Shown here in pieces: positions 34,041 to 41,799 of a stretch of 48,933 nt of DNA (its first letter is position 1; each line of letters starts with the position of its first letter). The notes below the pieces were generated by a model. The model was not told the DNA's origin and ran no database searches. It saw only the letters and a list, made by a program, of their open reading frames with translations. Source of the stretch: Terriglobia bacterium (GTDB lineage: Bacteria; Acidobacteriota; Terriglobia; Bryobacterales; Bryobacteraceae); contig JAJPIT010000112.1 in NCBI GenBank assembly GCA_021324615.1, positions 1 through 48,933 of the forward strand, given 5' to 3'. A program made the position numbers and the translations under genes.

Positions 34041-34436
34041 TCACTCCTGGATGAGTTCGAGCAGCACGCCGCCGGTGGAAGAGGGATGAACAAAGACGTA
34101 GAGATGGCCGCCGGCGCCCGCCCGCGGCTCATTCAGCAGCCGCGCGCCCGCCGACCTCAGCCGCTCGGCGGCGGCACTCAAATCCGGCACGCGGATGGCG
34201 ACGTGATGCAATCCCTCGCCGCGCTTCTCTAAAAATTTCCCGATCACCGAATCGCTCTGCGCCGGCTCGAGCAGCTCGATTCGCGGCCCGCCCAGCGGCA
34301 GCATGACCACGTTTACTTTCTCCTGCTCCACCGTTTCGCGCGGCAGCGCCTCCAGCCCAAGCTGATCGCGATAAAATTTCAGCGCATCGTCCAGCGAGTG
34401 CACCGCAATTCCCAAATGATCAATCGACGCTTTCAT
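34041..34436 (-). CDS. mce: Methylmalonyl-CoA epimerase
   Basis: Interconverts (R)- and (S)-methylmalonyl-CoA (131 aa from ATG 34436). A single vicinal-oxygen-chelate protein with two beta-alpha modules: [20 protein letters not shown] at the N-terminus and [20 protein letters not shown] in the middle, ending GVLLELIQE. Metal ligands visible are the His of DHLGI, the His of HHVAI and the Glu of LLELIQ. It sits directly after meaB, which fits the propionyl-CoA to succinyl-CoA route. The mutase subunit is not in the window. Confidence 0.93.
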   Translation of the reverse strand: MKASIDHLGIAVHSLDDALKFYRDQLGLEALPRETVEQEKVNVVMLPLGGPRIELLEPAQSDSVIGKFLEKRGEGLHHVAIRVPDLSAAAERLRSAGARLLNEPRAGAGGHLYVFVHPSSTGGVLLELIQE

Positions 34437-34477
34437 GGCGTGCAAGACGAGGCGTGCTTCAACTCACCGCGCCCCGC

Positions 34478-35407
34478 TCAAATCCTTTCCATCCACTCCT
34501 TCAGCACCGAATATGGATCGCGCTTGCGTTCGGCCACTTCGCGGCCCCCGGAGGCGAACTCCGACGCCGGCAGACGGTCCAGAATTTTTTCGCGCAGCAT
34601 CTCGCGCAGGCGGATCGCCCAGATCTCGGCGGCGCGCTCCCGCGAGCGGCCGCGCGAGTGATACTCGCGCGCGGCAGCCACCGTCTCGGCGATTCCCTTT
34701 CCTTCGCTCGCCACCGCCTGCACGATTTTGGGGACCCACCCGTCGGGGCGATGGGCCAGCGCCAGATAGCTTCGCAGCTCGCGCTCCAGCTTATCGGCGC
34801 CCGCCAGATCCGCTTTGTTGATGACGAACACGTCGGCGATCTCCATGATCCCGGCTTTGATCGCCTGCACATCGTCGCCCATGCCGGGAACCATCACCAC
34901 CAGCGTCACATCCGCCAGCCGCGCAATCTCGACCTCATCCTGCCCCACCCCGACCGTCTCGACCAGTATCGCGTCGAAACCCGCGCCGTCCAGCAGCAGC
35001 GTCATCTCCGTGGTCGCCGCCGCCAATCCTCCCAGCCAGCCGCGCGTCGCCATCGAGCGGATGAACACGCCCGGATCGGCATGATGCTGCTGCATGCGGA
35101 TGCGGTCGCCCAGGATCGCTCCGCCGGAGTACGGGCTGGTCGGATCGACCGCGATCACGCCCACCGTTTTCCCTTCGGCGCGCAGCGCGCGGGCGAGCTG
35201 ATCGACCAGCGTGCTTTTGCCGGCGCCCGGCGCCCCGGTGACGCCGAGAATCAGCGCACGCCCGGTGCGCGGAAACAGTTCGCGCAATAAATGTTCCGCC
35301 TCCGGCCGGCGGTTTTCAATCCAGGTGGCCGCGCGCGCCAGCGCCCGCGCGTCGCCGGCGATGACCTTTTCGGCCAGGGAGACTTCCGCGATATTTTGGT
35401 TCAGCAT
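34478..35407 (-). CDS. meaB: Methylmalonyl-CoA mutase-associated GTPase MeaB
   Basis: G3E P-loop GTPase that protects and reloads B12-dependent methylmalonyl-CoA mutase (309 aa, usual length). Motifs: Walker [18 protein letters not shown], the family block [18 protein letters not shown], Walker B-type region [20 protein letters not shown], and the base-recognition motif NKADL. ATG 35407 overlaps the acyl-CoA dehydrogenase end by 7 bases. The neighbouring epimerase supports the mutase assignment over the related ureohydrolase or other ArgK-type roles. Confidence 0.95.
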   Translation of the reverse strand: MLNQNIAEVSLAEKVIAGDARALARAATWIENRRPEAEHLLRELFPRTGRALILGVTGAPGAGKSTLVDQLARALRAEGKTVGVIAVDPTSPYSGGAILGDRIRMQQHHADPGVFIRSMATRGWLGGLAAATTEMTLLLDGAGFDAILVETVGVGQDEVEIARLADVTLVVMVPGMGDDVQAIKAGIMEIADVFVINKADLAGADKLERELRSYLALAHRPDGWVPKIVQAVASEGKGIAETVAAAREYHSRGRSRERAAEIWAIRLREMLREKILDRLPASEFASGGREVAERKRDPYSVLKEWMERI

Positions 35408-36549
35408 CCGCTCTTCAGCAACTGGCGCGCGATCACCAGCTTCTGGATTTCGCTGGTTCCCTCGCCGATGGTGCAAAGCTTGACGTCGCGATAATATTTC
35501 TCCACCGGGTAGTCCTTGATGAACCCGTATCCGCCGTGGATTTGCAGCGCCTGATCCGCCACCCGGACCGCAATCTCAGAGGCGTACAGCTTGGCCATCG
35601 CCGATTCCTTGTTCACGCTGTTGCCGTTGTCCTTCAGCCACGCCGCGCGCAGCGTCAGCAGCCGCGCCGCGTCAATTTCGGTGGCCATGTCGGCCAGCTT
35701 GTGCTGGATCGCCTGAAACTCCGAAATAAAGCGCCCGAACTGCTTGCGCTGCTTCGAATATTTGAGCGCCGCCTCATAGGCGCCCTGCGCCACCCCAACC
35801 GAAAGAGCGGCGATCGAGATCCGGCCGCCGTCCAGAATGCGCAGGCTGTCGACGAAGCCCTCCCCGCGCTTGCCTAACAACTGCGAGGCCGGCAGACGGC
35901 AGTCGCGGAAAATCACCTCGCCGGTCGGCGAGCACCGCATCCCCAGCTTGTTTTCCTTCTTTCCCGGATGAAACCCCGGCGTGCCCTTTTCGAGAATGAA
36001 CGCCGAGATTCCATGCGACGACGCCGCGCGGTCCGTCACCGCCATGGCCACGCAAACGTCGGCGATGTGCGCGTTGGTGGTGAACGTCTTCGATCCGTTC
36101 AGCACCCATTCCCCGCCTTGCGGCACCGCGCTGGTGCGTGTGCCTCCCGCGTCCGAGCCGGCTTCGGGCTCGGTCAGCGACCAGCACCCGATCCATTCGC
36201 CGCTGGCCAGCTTGGGAATGTAGCGCTCATGCTGTTCCCGATTTCCCGCGAGGAAAATATGATTCGTGCACAGGGAAACGTGCGCCGCCGCGCTGAGCGC
36301 GATCGCCGGATCCACGCGCGCCAGCTCCTCCATGATCACCGTGTAATCAACGTAGCTGTAGCCGGCCCCGCCCAGCTCTTCGGGAAATACCGCGCTGAGC
36401 ACGCCCATGCGCCCCAGATCCCGGAACACCTCCATCGGAAAATGCTGCGTCTCATCCCATTCGAGCACGTGCGGCCGCATCTCGGCTTCCGCGAACTCGC
36501 GGATGGTGCGGCGAAGCTGATTCTGTTCAGGGGTGTAACCGAAATCCAT
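35401..36549 (-). CDS. Acyl-CoA dehydrogenase
   Basis: FAD enzyme that oxidises an acyl-CoA to the trans-2-enoyl-CoA (382 aa, typical). Motifs in order: N-terminal [20 protein letters not shown], the first signature [15 protein letters not shown], the FAD contact [17 protein letters not shown], and the C-terminal [20 protein letters not shown] followed by [15 protein letters not shown], where the Glu of GEGT is the probable catalytic base. The start is ATG at 36549, 8 bases after the previous stop. Because meaB and mce follow, a branched-chain or short-chain acyl-CoA feeding propionyl-CoA is a reasonable substrate; this is inference. Confidence 0.94.
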   Translation of the reverse strand: MDFGYTPEQNQLRRTIREFAEAEMRPHVLEWDETQHFPMEVFRDLGRMGVLSAVFPEELGGAGYSYVDYTVIMEELARVDPAIALSAAAHVSLCTNHIFLAGNREQHERYIPKLASGEWIGCWSLTEPEAGSDAGGTRTSAVPQGGEWVLNGSKTFTTNAHIADVCVAMAVTDRAASSHGISAFILEKGTPGFHPGKKENKLGMRCSPTGEVIFRDCRLPASQLLGKRGEGFVDSLRILDGGRISIAALSVGVAQGAYEAALKYSKQRKQFGRFISEFQAIQHKLADMATEIDAARLLTLRAAWLKDNGNSVNKESAMAKLYASEIAVRVADQALQIHGGYGFIKDYPVEKYYRDVKLCTIGEGTSEIQKLVIARQLLKSGC

Positions 36550-36556
36550 CGCCAAG

Positions 36557-37743
36557 CTAAACGATCTCCTCTTTTGCCTCGTCCCAGCGAACCGCGCGCT
36601 GAAGCCGATGGCTCTCAAGCGCCATGCGGCAGGCGATCGACACGCGATACCCCAGCTCGAACGGACAGCTCGGTTTCGCGGTTCCGCGAATGGCGTCGAG
36701 AAAATTCTGCACGTGCGCCTGGGGGGCGCTGCTCCGCCGCCCGGCCATCTCGTTGCCGCCGGAACGACGGATCTTTTGCGGTAAATAGCGGATCTGATTG
36801 CCGCGCCAGAGAGTTCCCTGATCGCCAAGCGCCTGCTCGGCAATGCCCGGATGATTGTTGCCAAACCCCGAATTCCAACTGATCAGGATTCCTTCCGGCT
36901 GCTCCAGCGCCACCGTCATCGTATCGGGGACTTCGCGACCATCCTTCCATAACAGCACGCCGCCCGACATGAACGCCGCGCGCGGAATGCGCAAGTCGAG
37001 GGCCTTATACCAGAAACAAATCTGCTGGCTCATGTTCTCGTAGACGCCGCCGCCCGAATAATCGGCGTACAGCCGCCAGTTCACGAACCGCCGGGCCTCG
37101 AACTCGCGCGCCGGAGCCTCGCCCAGAAACGCCGGCCAGTCGACATTCCGCGCGTTCACCTCCGGCGTGAGCCTCGCCGGGCGCGACCACGGCGGCCGGC
37201 CCGCCGGCGCGTTGCGGAAATGATCCATGCGGATCGCCGTGATGCGTCCCATGCGCCGGCGGTCGGAAAGAAATTGCAGTGCATCCTCCATCTGGCCGGA
37301 AGAGCAGGCCTGATGGCCGACCTGCACAATGCGTCCGGAATTTTGAAACGCCGCGCGCATCCGCTTGGCCTGTTCCACCGTGAAGGCCATGGTCCGCTCG
37401 ACGTAGACGTGCTTGCCGGCGCTTAAAGCGGCGCAAAAATGTTCGGCGTAAGATGCTGCGGCGTGGCGATCATCACGGCGTCAATCGAGCGGTCGTCCAG
37501 AAGGCGGCGGTAATCGGCATGCGCCGCGACGCCGAGGCTTTGCGCCCGCTCCCGATGCCGCGTGTAGATGTCGCTCACCGCCACCAGCTCCGCATGAGTC
37601 GAAGCGCGAAGATGATGAGCGAGCTCGCCGCCGCGGTCGCCGAATCCGATCAGCCCGGTGCGCACCCGTTCGCCGGCGGAAAGAAAAGTTCCGCTGGCGA
37701 CGCCGGTGGCCACCTGGCCGATAAAATTACGGCGGGACTCCAT
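36557..37743 (-). pseudogene. Gfo/Idh/MocA-family oxidoreductase with Tat signal, interrupted by a frameshift
   Basis: Two open segments in different frames encode one protein. The upstream part (37423-37743) has a twin-arginine signal (SRRNFIGQVATG) and the Rossmann start VRTGLIGFGDRGGELAHHL, ending at IATPQHLTPNIFAPL followed by a stop. The downstream part is open in another frame from about 37430 and continues LSAGKHVYVERTMAFTVEQA to the normal C-terminus at 36557. Adding one G near 37432 turns GCGCCGCTTT into GCGGCCGCTTT and restores AAALSAGKHV, matching the family pattern. It is therefore a single-base deletion: either a real pseudogene or a sequencing error. If intact it would be an exported NAD(P)-dependent sugar or inositol-type oxidoreductase. 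Confidence 0.85.
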
Positions 37744-37779
37744 ATATGGAGTGTAGCAACCGGCGGCCGCACGCTGAAT

Positions 37780-38079
37780 CTAATCGATGAAACCCTTCCA
37801 GGTCTGGCCCTTTTCGTCGCGCAGCGTCACCACCACGTTTTCGGAAACGCCGGTCAGCGTGCGCCCCTTGGAATCGCGGAACCGATAGACCACCGAATTA
37901 TCGGGATTCCGCGTCGCCGAGCCGCGCCAGATGTTGCCGTATTCGTCCTTCAGCTTGATATGATCGCCGTGGCCGTATCCGGAGACCCGCGTTTTGGTCT
38001 TTTCCTCCTCCAGGTGGAAATATCCGCCGGGAAGATGGGTGCGTTTGCGGTGGTTGCCGTAGATCATCGCTGGCCCCAT
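37780..38079 (-). CDS. Small uncharacterised protein (~99 aa)
   Basis: Not recognised. ATG 38079 has a GGGGG-type Shine-Dalgarno and gives 99 residues. The sequence is hydrophilic with no signal peptide or membrane helix, rich in Gly, Arg and Lys, with strand-like repeats: [18 protein letters not shown], then [20 protein letters not shown] and [17 protein letters not shown]. Each has the pattern L/R-D-x-x-G-x-x-W/L-x-G, suggesting a small all-beta protein made of three similar hairpins. It is divergent from dtd and downstream of nothing obviously related. Confidence 0.7.
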   Translation of the reverse strand: MGPAMIYGNHRKRTHLPGGYFHLEEEKTKTRVSGYGHGDHIKLKDEYGNIWRGSATRNPDNSVVYRFRDSKGRTLTGVSENVVVTLRDEKGQTWKGFID

Positions 38080-38152
38080 TATGCCCCCTGCCCGCGCGCG
38101 TTTCGATAAGGTTTGTACCCTAGTTTCATTAGGGAAAATCGAAAGGAAAATC

Positions 38153-38593
38153 ATGCGAGCCGTGGTGCAGCGGGTGGCTTCCGCCAGCGTGAGCGTGGAC
38201 GGAACGATTACGGGCGAGATCGGAGCGGGATTGCTGGTGCTGCTGGGAGTGGCGAAAGGCGATTCGCCTGCCGCCGCCGCATTTCTCGCCGAAAAAGTCG
38301 CTCATTTGCGCATTTTTGGCGATGAAACGGGCAAAATGAATCGCAGTGTGCTCGATACCGGCGGCGCGATGCTGATCGTTTCGCAGTTCACGCTGTACGG
38401 CGACTGCCGCAAGGGCCGCCGCCCCAGCTTCGACGCGGCCGCTCCGCCGGAGCTGGCCCGATCGCTTTACGAGCACTTCATCGCCGCCGCGCGCAGCCTC
38501 GGCGTGCCGGTCCGGACGGGGATTTTTCAAGCCTCGATGCGCGTGGCGCTGGTCAACGACGGTCCGGTGACGCTTATCGTGGAGTCCAGTTGA
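38153..38593 (+). CDS. dtd: D-aminoacyl-tRNA deacylase
   Basis: Removes D-amino acids (and Gly mischarged on tRNA-Ala) from tRNA (146 aa). Hallmarks: [17 protein letters not shown], the SQxTLYGD-type motif [18 protein letters not shown], and the cross-subunit GP motif in [16 protein letters not shown] 38153 has AAAGGAAAATC upstream, and a longer frame start is not needed. The 3' end overlaps the convergent nikO gene by 20 bases. Housekeeping quality-control enzyme. Confidence 0.96.
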   Translation: MRAVVQRVASASVSVDGTITGEIGAGLLVLLGVAKGDSPAAAAFLAEKVAHLRIFGDETGKMNRSVLDTGGAMLIVSQFTLYGDCRKGRRPSFDAAAPPELARSLYEHFIAAARSLGVPVRTGIFQASMRVALVNDGPVTLIVESS

Positions 38594-39263
38594 AGCGCGC
38601 GACGATTTCCTCCACCGTACCTTCGGCGGCGATTCGCCCGCGCTCGAAAAATACGGCGCGCGAGGCGAGCGCGCGGGCAAAGAATACGTCGTGCGTCACC
38701 AGCAGCTTGGCTTGCGGCAGATCCCGCAGCAGATCGGCAAGCTCGCGCTGGCCGGGCGGATCGAGCGAGGTGGTCGGCTCATCGAGAACCAGAATTTCCG
38801 GCTCCATCGCCAGCACGCCGGCGATGGCGGCGCGCCGTTTTTCGCCGCTGCTCAAATGATACGGAGTCCTGTTCAGAAGCGCGCCCATGCCGACGCGCTC
38901 CAGCGCCTTTTGCGCCCGCGCGGCGGCCTGCTCCGGCGGCATCCCCAGGTTCATCGGGCCGAACGCCACGTCCTCGATCAGCGTCGGCAGGAAAAGCTGC
39001 TCGTCGGAATCCTGAAAAATCAGGCCGATCTTGCGGCGGATCCTCGCCAGATTCTGTTTGATTACCGGAAGGCCGCAGATTTCGATTGAGCCTTCCCCTT
39101 CTAGCAGCCCGTTCAGATGCAGCACGAACGTGGTTTTGCCGGAGCCGTTGGCGCCAAACACGGCCACGCACTCGCCCGGCTCCAGATCGAAATCGACGCC
39201 GTTCAGCGCCTGCGCGCCTTCCGGGTAGCGATAGCGCAGGCCGCGGACCCGAATCACCGGCAT
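38574..39263 (-). CDS. nikO: ECF-type nickel/cobalt transporter ATPase (CbiO/NikO)
   Basis: ATP-binding subunit of the importer (229 aa). Walker A is [11 protein letters not shown], the Q-loop region is [20 protein letters not shown] with the ECF-type FQ...DQLF, the ABC signature is [20 protein letters not shown], and Walker B is [12 protein letters not shown] with H-loop VTHD. It starts 28 bases after nikQ. CbiO proteins serve cobalt or nickel uptake; nickel is favoured by the divergent nikR. Nickel would be for urease or hydrogenase, neither seen here. Confidence 0.9.
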   Translation of the reverse strand: MPVIRVRGLRYRYPEGAQALNGVDFDLEPGECVAVFGANGSGKTTFVLHLNGLLEGEGSIEICGLPVIKQNLARIRRKIGLIFQDSDEQLFLPTLIEDVAFGPMNLGMPPEQAAARAQKALERVGMGALLNRTPYHLSSGEKRRAAIAGVLAMEPEILVLDEPTTSLDPPGQRELADLLRDLPQAKLLVTHDVFFARALASRAVFFERGRIAAEGTVEEIVARFNWTPR

Positions 39264-39291
39264 GGAATCTTCGGCGGCCGGTCCGGGCGCT

Positions 39292-39984
39292 TCATAGCGC
39301 CATCCGCACCGCCGCGGAGGCCAGGGCGGCGGCGATCAGAAACGCGGCATCGGCGGCGCGCCAGCGCGGAGGCGCGAGCGCGGGAAATTGTCCGGAAAAT
39401 CCGCGGGCGAGCATCGCCTGATAGATTCCCGAGGCGCGCGCCGAGGAGCGCGCAAACAGCACCGCCAGCGCCCCCGCGGCGGAGCGGAATTGCAGGCGCC
39501 CGCGGCTCGACGCCGCCCATCGCATGCGCCGCGCCTGCCCGGAAATTACGAAGAGATAGCGGTAAAGAAAATGAATCACCAGCACAACCGTGCGCGGCAG
39601 ATGCAGAATTTCGAGCGCACGCAACAGCTCGGGCATGGGCGTCGTCGCCACCAGCAGCAACGCGCCGGCGGCGGATAGATAGCATTTTTCCAGGAGCGCA
39701 AGCGCGCGCGCCCGTTCGCCCGAAAACCACAGCAGGAGCGCGAACCCGGCGGCGAACGGCAGTCCCAGCGCGGCTCGCCGCAACAGCCCGGGAAACGGCA
39801 GGCGCGCGGCGGCGATCACGGCCGCCAACAGCAGGGCGTATCCGGCGAAGGCGATCTGCGAATCCGGCGAGGTGGTCGAAACCGCGGCCAGAAACGCAAA
39901 CAGAGCGCCGATCTTGGCCCGCGCATCGCGCCGGTGCAGGACGCTCTGCTGGCGGCTCCATCGCTCGATCGCGGCGTCCCCCAA
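39292..39984 (-). CDS. nikQ: ECF transporter T component (CbiQ/NikQ)
   Basis: Membrane coupling subunit of 230 aa from TTG 39984. The start is chosen because CbiM ends at 39987, an AAGGAG site is 9 bases upstream, and the product begins LGDAAIERWSRQQSVLHRRD; no ATG is available without running deep into nikM. It has about five hydrophobic helices (IAFAGYALLLAAVIAAARLP; LPFAAGFALLLWFSG) and the conserved Ala-Arg coupling motifs in the C-terminal part (ARSSARASGIYQAMLARGFSG). It connects the NikM substrate subunit to the NikO ATPase. Confidence 0.85.
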   Translation of the reverse strand: MGDAAIERWSRQQSVLHRRDARAKIGALFAFLAAVSTTSPDSQIAFAGYALLLAAVIAAARLPFPGLLRRAALGLPFAAGFALLLWFSGERARALALLEKCYLSAAGALLLVATTPMPELLRALEILHLPRTVVLVIHFLYRYLFVISGQARRMRWAASSRGRLQFRSAAGALAVLFARSSARASGIYQAMLARGFSGQFPALAPPRWRAADAAFLIAAALASAAVRMAL

Positions 39985-39986
39985 CC

Positions 39987-40874
39987 TCAGGCGCTCCTTC
40001 GCGAGATCAGCCGCCCGGCCCACAGGCAAGCTCCGTAAATCAACAGCAACCCGGCGGCGGCGGCCAGCACGCGCCTCAGCCAGGGCGGCTCGACTCCCTG
40101 GAAGGAGTAACCGGCCAGCGGCGCGTGGACCCAGGCCGGCGCGTGCGCGGCCGCCAGCCGCTCGATGCCGTCCGGGTAGGTGGAAGCGGCCAGTACTCCG
40201 GCCGCCACCAGAAGCAAGGCCGCCGCGGCGATCCAGCCGGGTGCGGGGAAAGCCGTTTCTTCCGGCGTGCGGAACCACCGGGGGTTCAGCCGCTCCATGG
40301 CGCGGACCGCAGCCAGCGTGATCCCGCCTTCGACCAGCGCGCCGGCGAAAAAAAATCCCATCGAGAGGAGCAGCACGCGGCGCGGCACCGGCACGCCGGA
40401 AAGGATCAGTTCCGCCAGAGCGAACGCCGCGCTGGCCAGCACGCTCAGCGCGCCGGCCAGAAAAATGGCCGAGCTCCGATGCGCACGCGCCAGCAGCCGG
40501 TAGGGCAGATAGCCGGCCAGAACGCCGGCGATCGCCATGTTAAAAATGTTGGCGCCGAGCGAAAGGATGCCGCCGTCCTGAAACACCAGGGCCTGAACCG
40601 CGAGAATCGAGGCCATGACCACGGACGCCGCCGCCGGGCCGAGCGCAATGGCCAGCAGCGCCGCGCCCACCAGATGCCCGCTGGTGCCGGGTCCCACCGG
40701 AAAATTGATCATCTGCGCGGCGAACACAAACGCGCCCATCACGCCGAGCAGAGGAACATTTCGTTCATCCAGGCCGCGCTGCGCGCGCCGCGCCGCGATT
40801 CCGAGCGCCGGCGGCGCCAGCACATCGAAGGCGCTCCACACCGGGGCGCTCAGGAATCCGTCGGGAATATGCAT
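39987..40874 (-). CDS. nikM: ECF nickel/cobalt permease CbiM/NikM with fused PDGLE (NikN-like) domain
   Basis: Substrate-binding membrane subunit (295 aa). The N-terminus MHIPDGFLSAPVW is the metal-coordinating signature of CbiM/NikM, whose His2 helps bind Ni or Co. It has about seven hydrophobic helices, including QMINFPVGPGTSGHLVGAA, and the C-terminal third contains STYPDGIERLAA, the PDGLE motif of NikN/CbiN fused on. It is first in the nikMQO operon, divergent from nikR. The stop overlaps the intergenic dyad region of nikQ by three bases. Confidence 0.92.
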   Translation of the reverse strand: MHIPDGFLSAPVWSAFDVLAPPALGIAARRAQRGLDERNVPLLGVMGAFVFAAQMINFPVGPGTSGHLVGAALLAIALGPAAASVVMASILAVQALVFQDGGILSLGANIFNMAIAGVLAGYLPYRLLARAHRSSAIFLAGALSVLASAAFALAELILSGVPVPRRVLLLSMGFFFAGALVEGGITLAAVRAMERLNPRWFRTPEETAFPAPGWIAAAALLLVAAGVLAASTYPDGIERLAAAHAPAWVHAPLAGYSFQGVEPPWLRRVLAAAAGLLLIYGACLWAGRLISRRSA

Positions 40875-40886
40875 CGCTAGTTCCTT

Positions 40887-40915
40887 GGTATCACGATTTT
40901 ACAAACCGTGCCACC
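40887..40915. promoter_or_regulatory. Imperfect dyad in the nikM-nikR gap, candidate NikR operator
   Basis: GGTATCACG (40887-40895) and CGTGCCACC (40907-40915) form a dyad of GGTnnCACG half-sites separated by 11 bases. It lies between the divergent starts of nikM (40874) and nikR (40969), where a NikR operator is expected. It does not match the E. coli GTATGA-N16-TCATAC operator, so assignment rests on position and symmetry. Confidence 0.45.
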
Positions 40916-40968
40916 GGGCCGGCCGCCGCAAAACGCGCCCGCCGCCGGATCGGGTAGATTGTAGACGA

Positions 40969-41385
40969 ATGAGCGACCTCAGCCGCATCGGCGTGGCCAT
41001 CGATTCCGCGCTGCTGCAAAAATTCGACGATTTGATCGCCCGGCGCGGTTATACCAACCGCTCGGAAGCGTTTCGCGACCTGATTCGCGAAGCGCTCATC
41101 GAAAAAGCCTCGGAGCGCGCCGACAGCGCCGTGGTCGGCACCCTGACGCTGGTCTACGATCACCGCGTGCGCATGCTCGCCGACCGGCTCACCAGCATGC
41201 AGCACGAGCATTTTCATCACGTCCTCTCCACCCTGCATGTCCATCTGGATCACGACAACTGCCTGGAAGTGCTGGTGCTGAAGGGCAAATCGTCGGCGGT
41301 GCGGAAAATCGCCGACGCGCTGATCTCGACCAAAGGCGTCAAGCACGGCCGTCTGACCCTCACCACCAGCGGAGCCGGGCTGTGA
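40969..41385 (+). CDS. nikR: Nickel-responsive transcriptional regulator NikR
   Basis: Ribbon-helix-helix repressor with a C-terminal ACT-like nickel domain (138 aa). The N-terminal DNA-binding part is LSRIGVAIDSALLQKFDDLI followed by RGYTNRSEAFRDLIREALIE. The high-affinity nickel site is visible as HFHHVLSTLHVHLDHDNCLE, with the His pair, a further His and the conserved Cys. It is divergent from nikMQO, which it should repress when nickel is ample. acpS follows with GTGA overlap, so the two are co-transcribed. Confidence 0.94.
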   Translation: MSDLSRIGVAIDSALLQKFDDLIARRGYTNRSEAFRDLIREALIEKASERADSAVVGTLTLVYDHRVRMLADRLTSMQHEHFHHVLSTLHVHLDHDNCLEVLVLKGKSSAVRKIADALISTKGVKHGRLTLTTSGAGL

Positions 41386-41759
41386 TCGTGGGCACCGGCG
41401 TCGATCTGTGCGAGGTCCCGCGCATCCGGGAGGCGATCGAGCGGCACGGGGCGCGCTTCACCAGCCGCGTCTTCACCGCGGCCGAGTCGGCCTATGCCGA
41501 ATCCAAGGCCAACCGGTTTGAGCGCTACGCGGCGCGGTTCGCGGCCAAGGAAGCGGCGATGAAGGCGCTCGGCACGGGATGGCGTGGGGGAGTCGCCTGG
41601 CGCGATTTCGAGGTTTCCAATCTGGCCTCGGGCCGGCCGGCGCTGGTCTTTCACGGCAAAGCCGCCGAGCTGGCGGCAAGGCGCGGGGTCCGCACGATTT
41701 CCTTATCCCTGACCCATACGGCGGAGCAAGCCATGGCGCTGGTGATCCTGGAAGCCTAG
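41382..41759 (+). CDS. acpS: Holo-[acyl-carrier-protein] synthase
   Basis: Transfers 4'-phosphopantetheine from CoA to acyl carrier protein (125 aa). The N-terminus MIVGTGVDLCEVPRIREAIE with the metal-binding Asp, and FAAKEAAMKALGTGWRGGVA with the Glu-Ala-x-x-Lys motif, are diagnostic. The end SLTHTAEQAMALVILEA is also typical. The GTG start overlaps the nikR TGA. A housekeeping gene joined to nikR only by position. Confidence 0.95.
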   Translation: MIVGTGVDLCEVPRIREAIERHGARFTSRVFTAAESAYAESKANRFERYAARFAAKEAAMKALGTGWRGGVAWRDFEVSNLASGRPALVFHGKAAELAARRGVRTISLSLTHTAEQAMALVILEA

Positions 41760-41784
41760 AGCCGCCCGGAGACCCGCCTGCTCC

Positions 41785-41790
41785 TATAAT
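41785..41790 (+). promoter_or_regulatory. Possible -10 box just upstream of ntrY
   Basis: A perfect TATAAT stands alone in a GC-rich region, ten bases before the ntrY ATG at 41800. No good -35 element is 17 bases upstream. If used, transcription would begin within a few bases of the ATG, giving a nearly leaderless mRNA. Confidence 0.3.
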
Positions 41791-41799
41791 TGAAGTGTC

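Noticed and set aside
39254-39961. A minus-strand frame overlapping nikQ with similar length.
   Set aside because: Arg/Ala-rich without membrane pattern, while the other frame gives a clear T-component.
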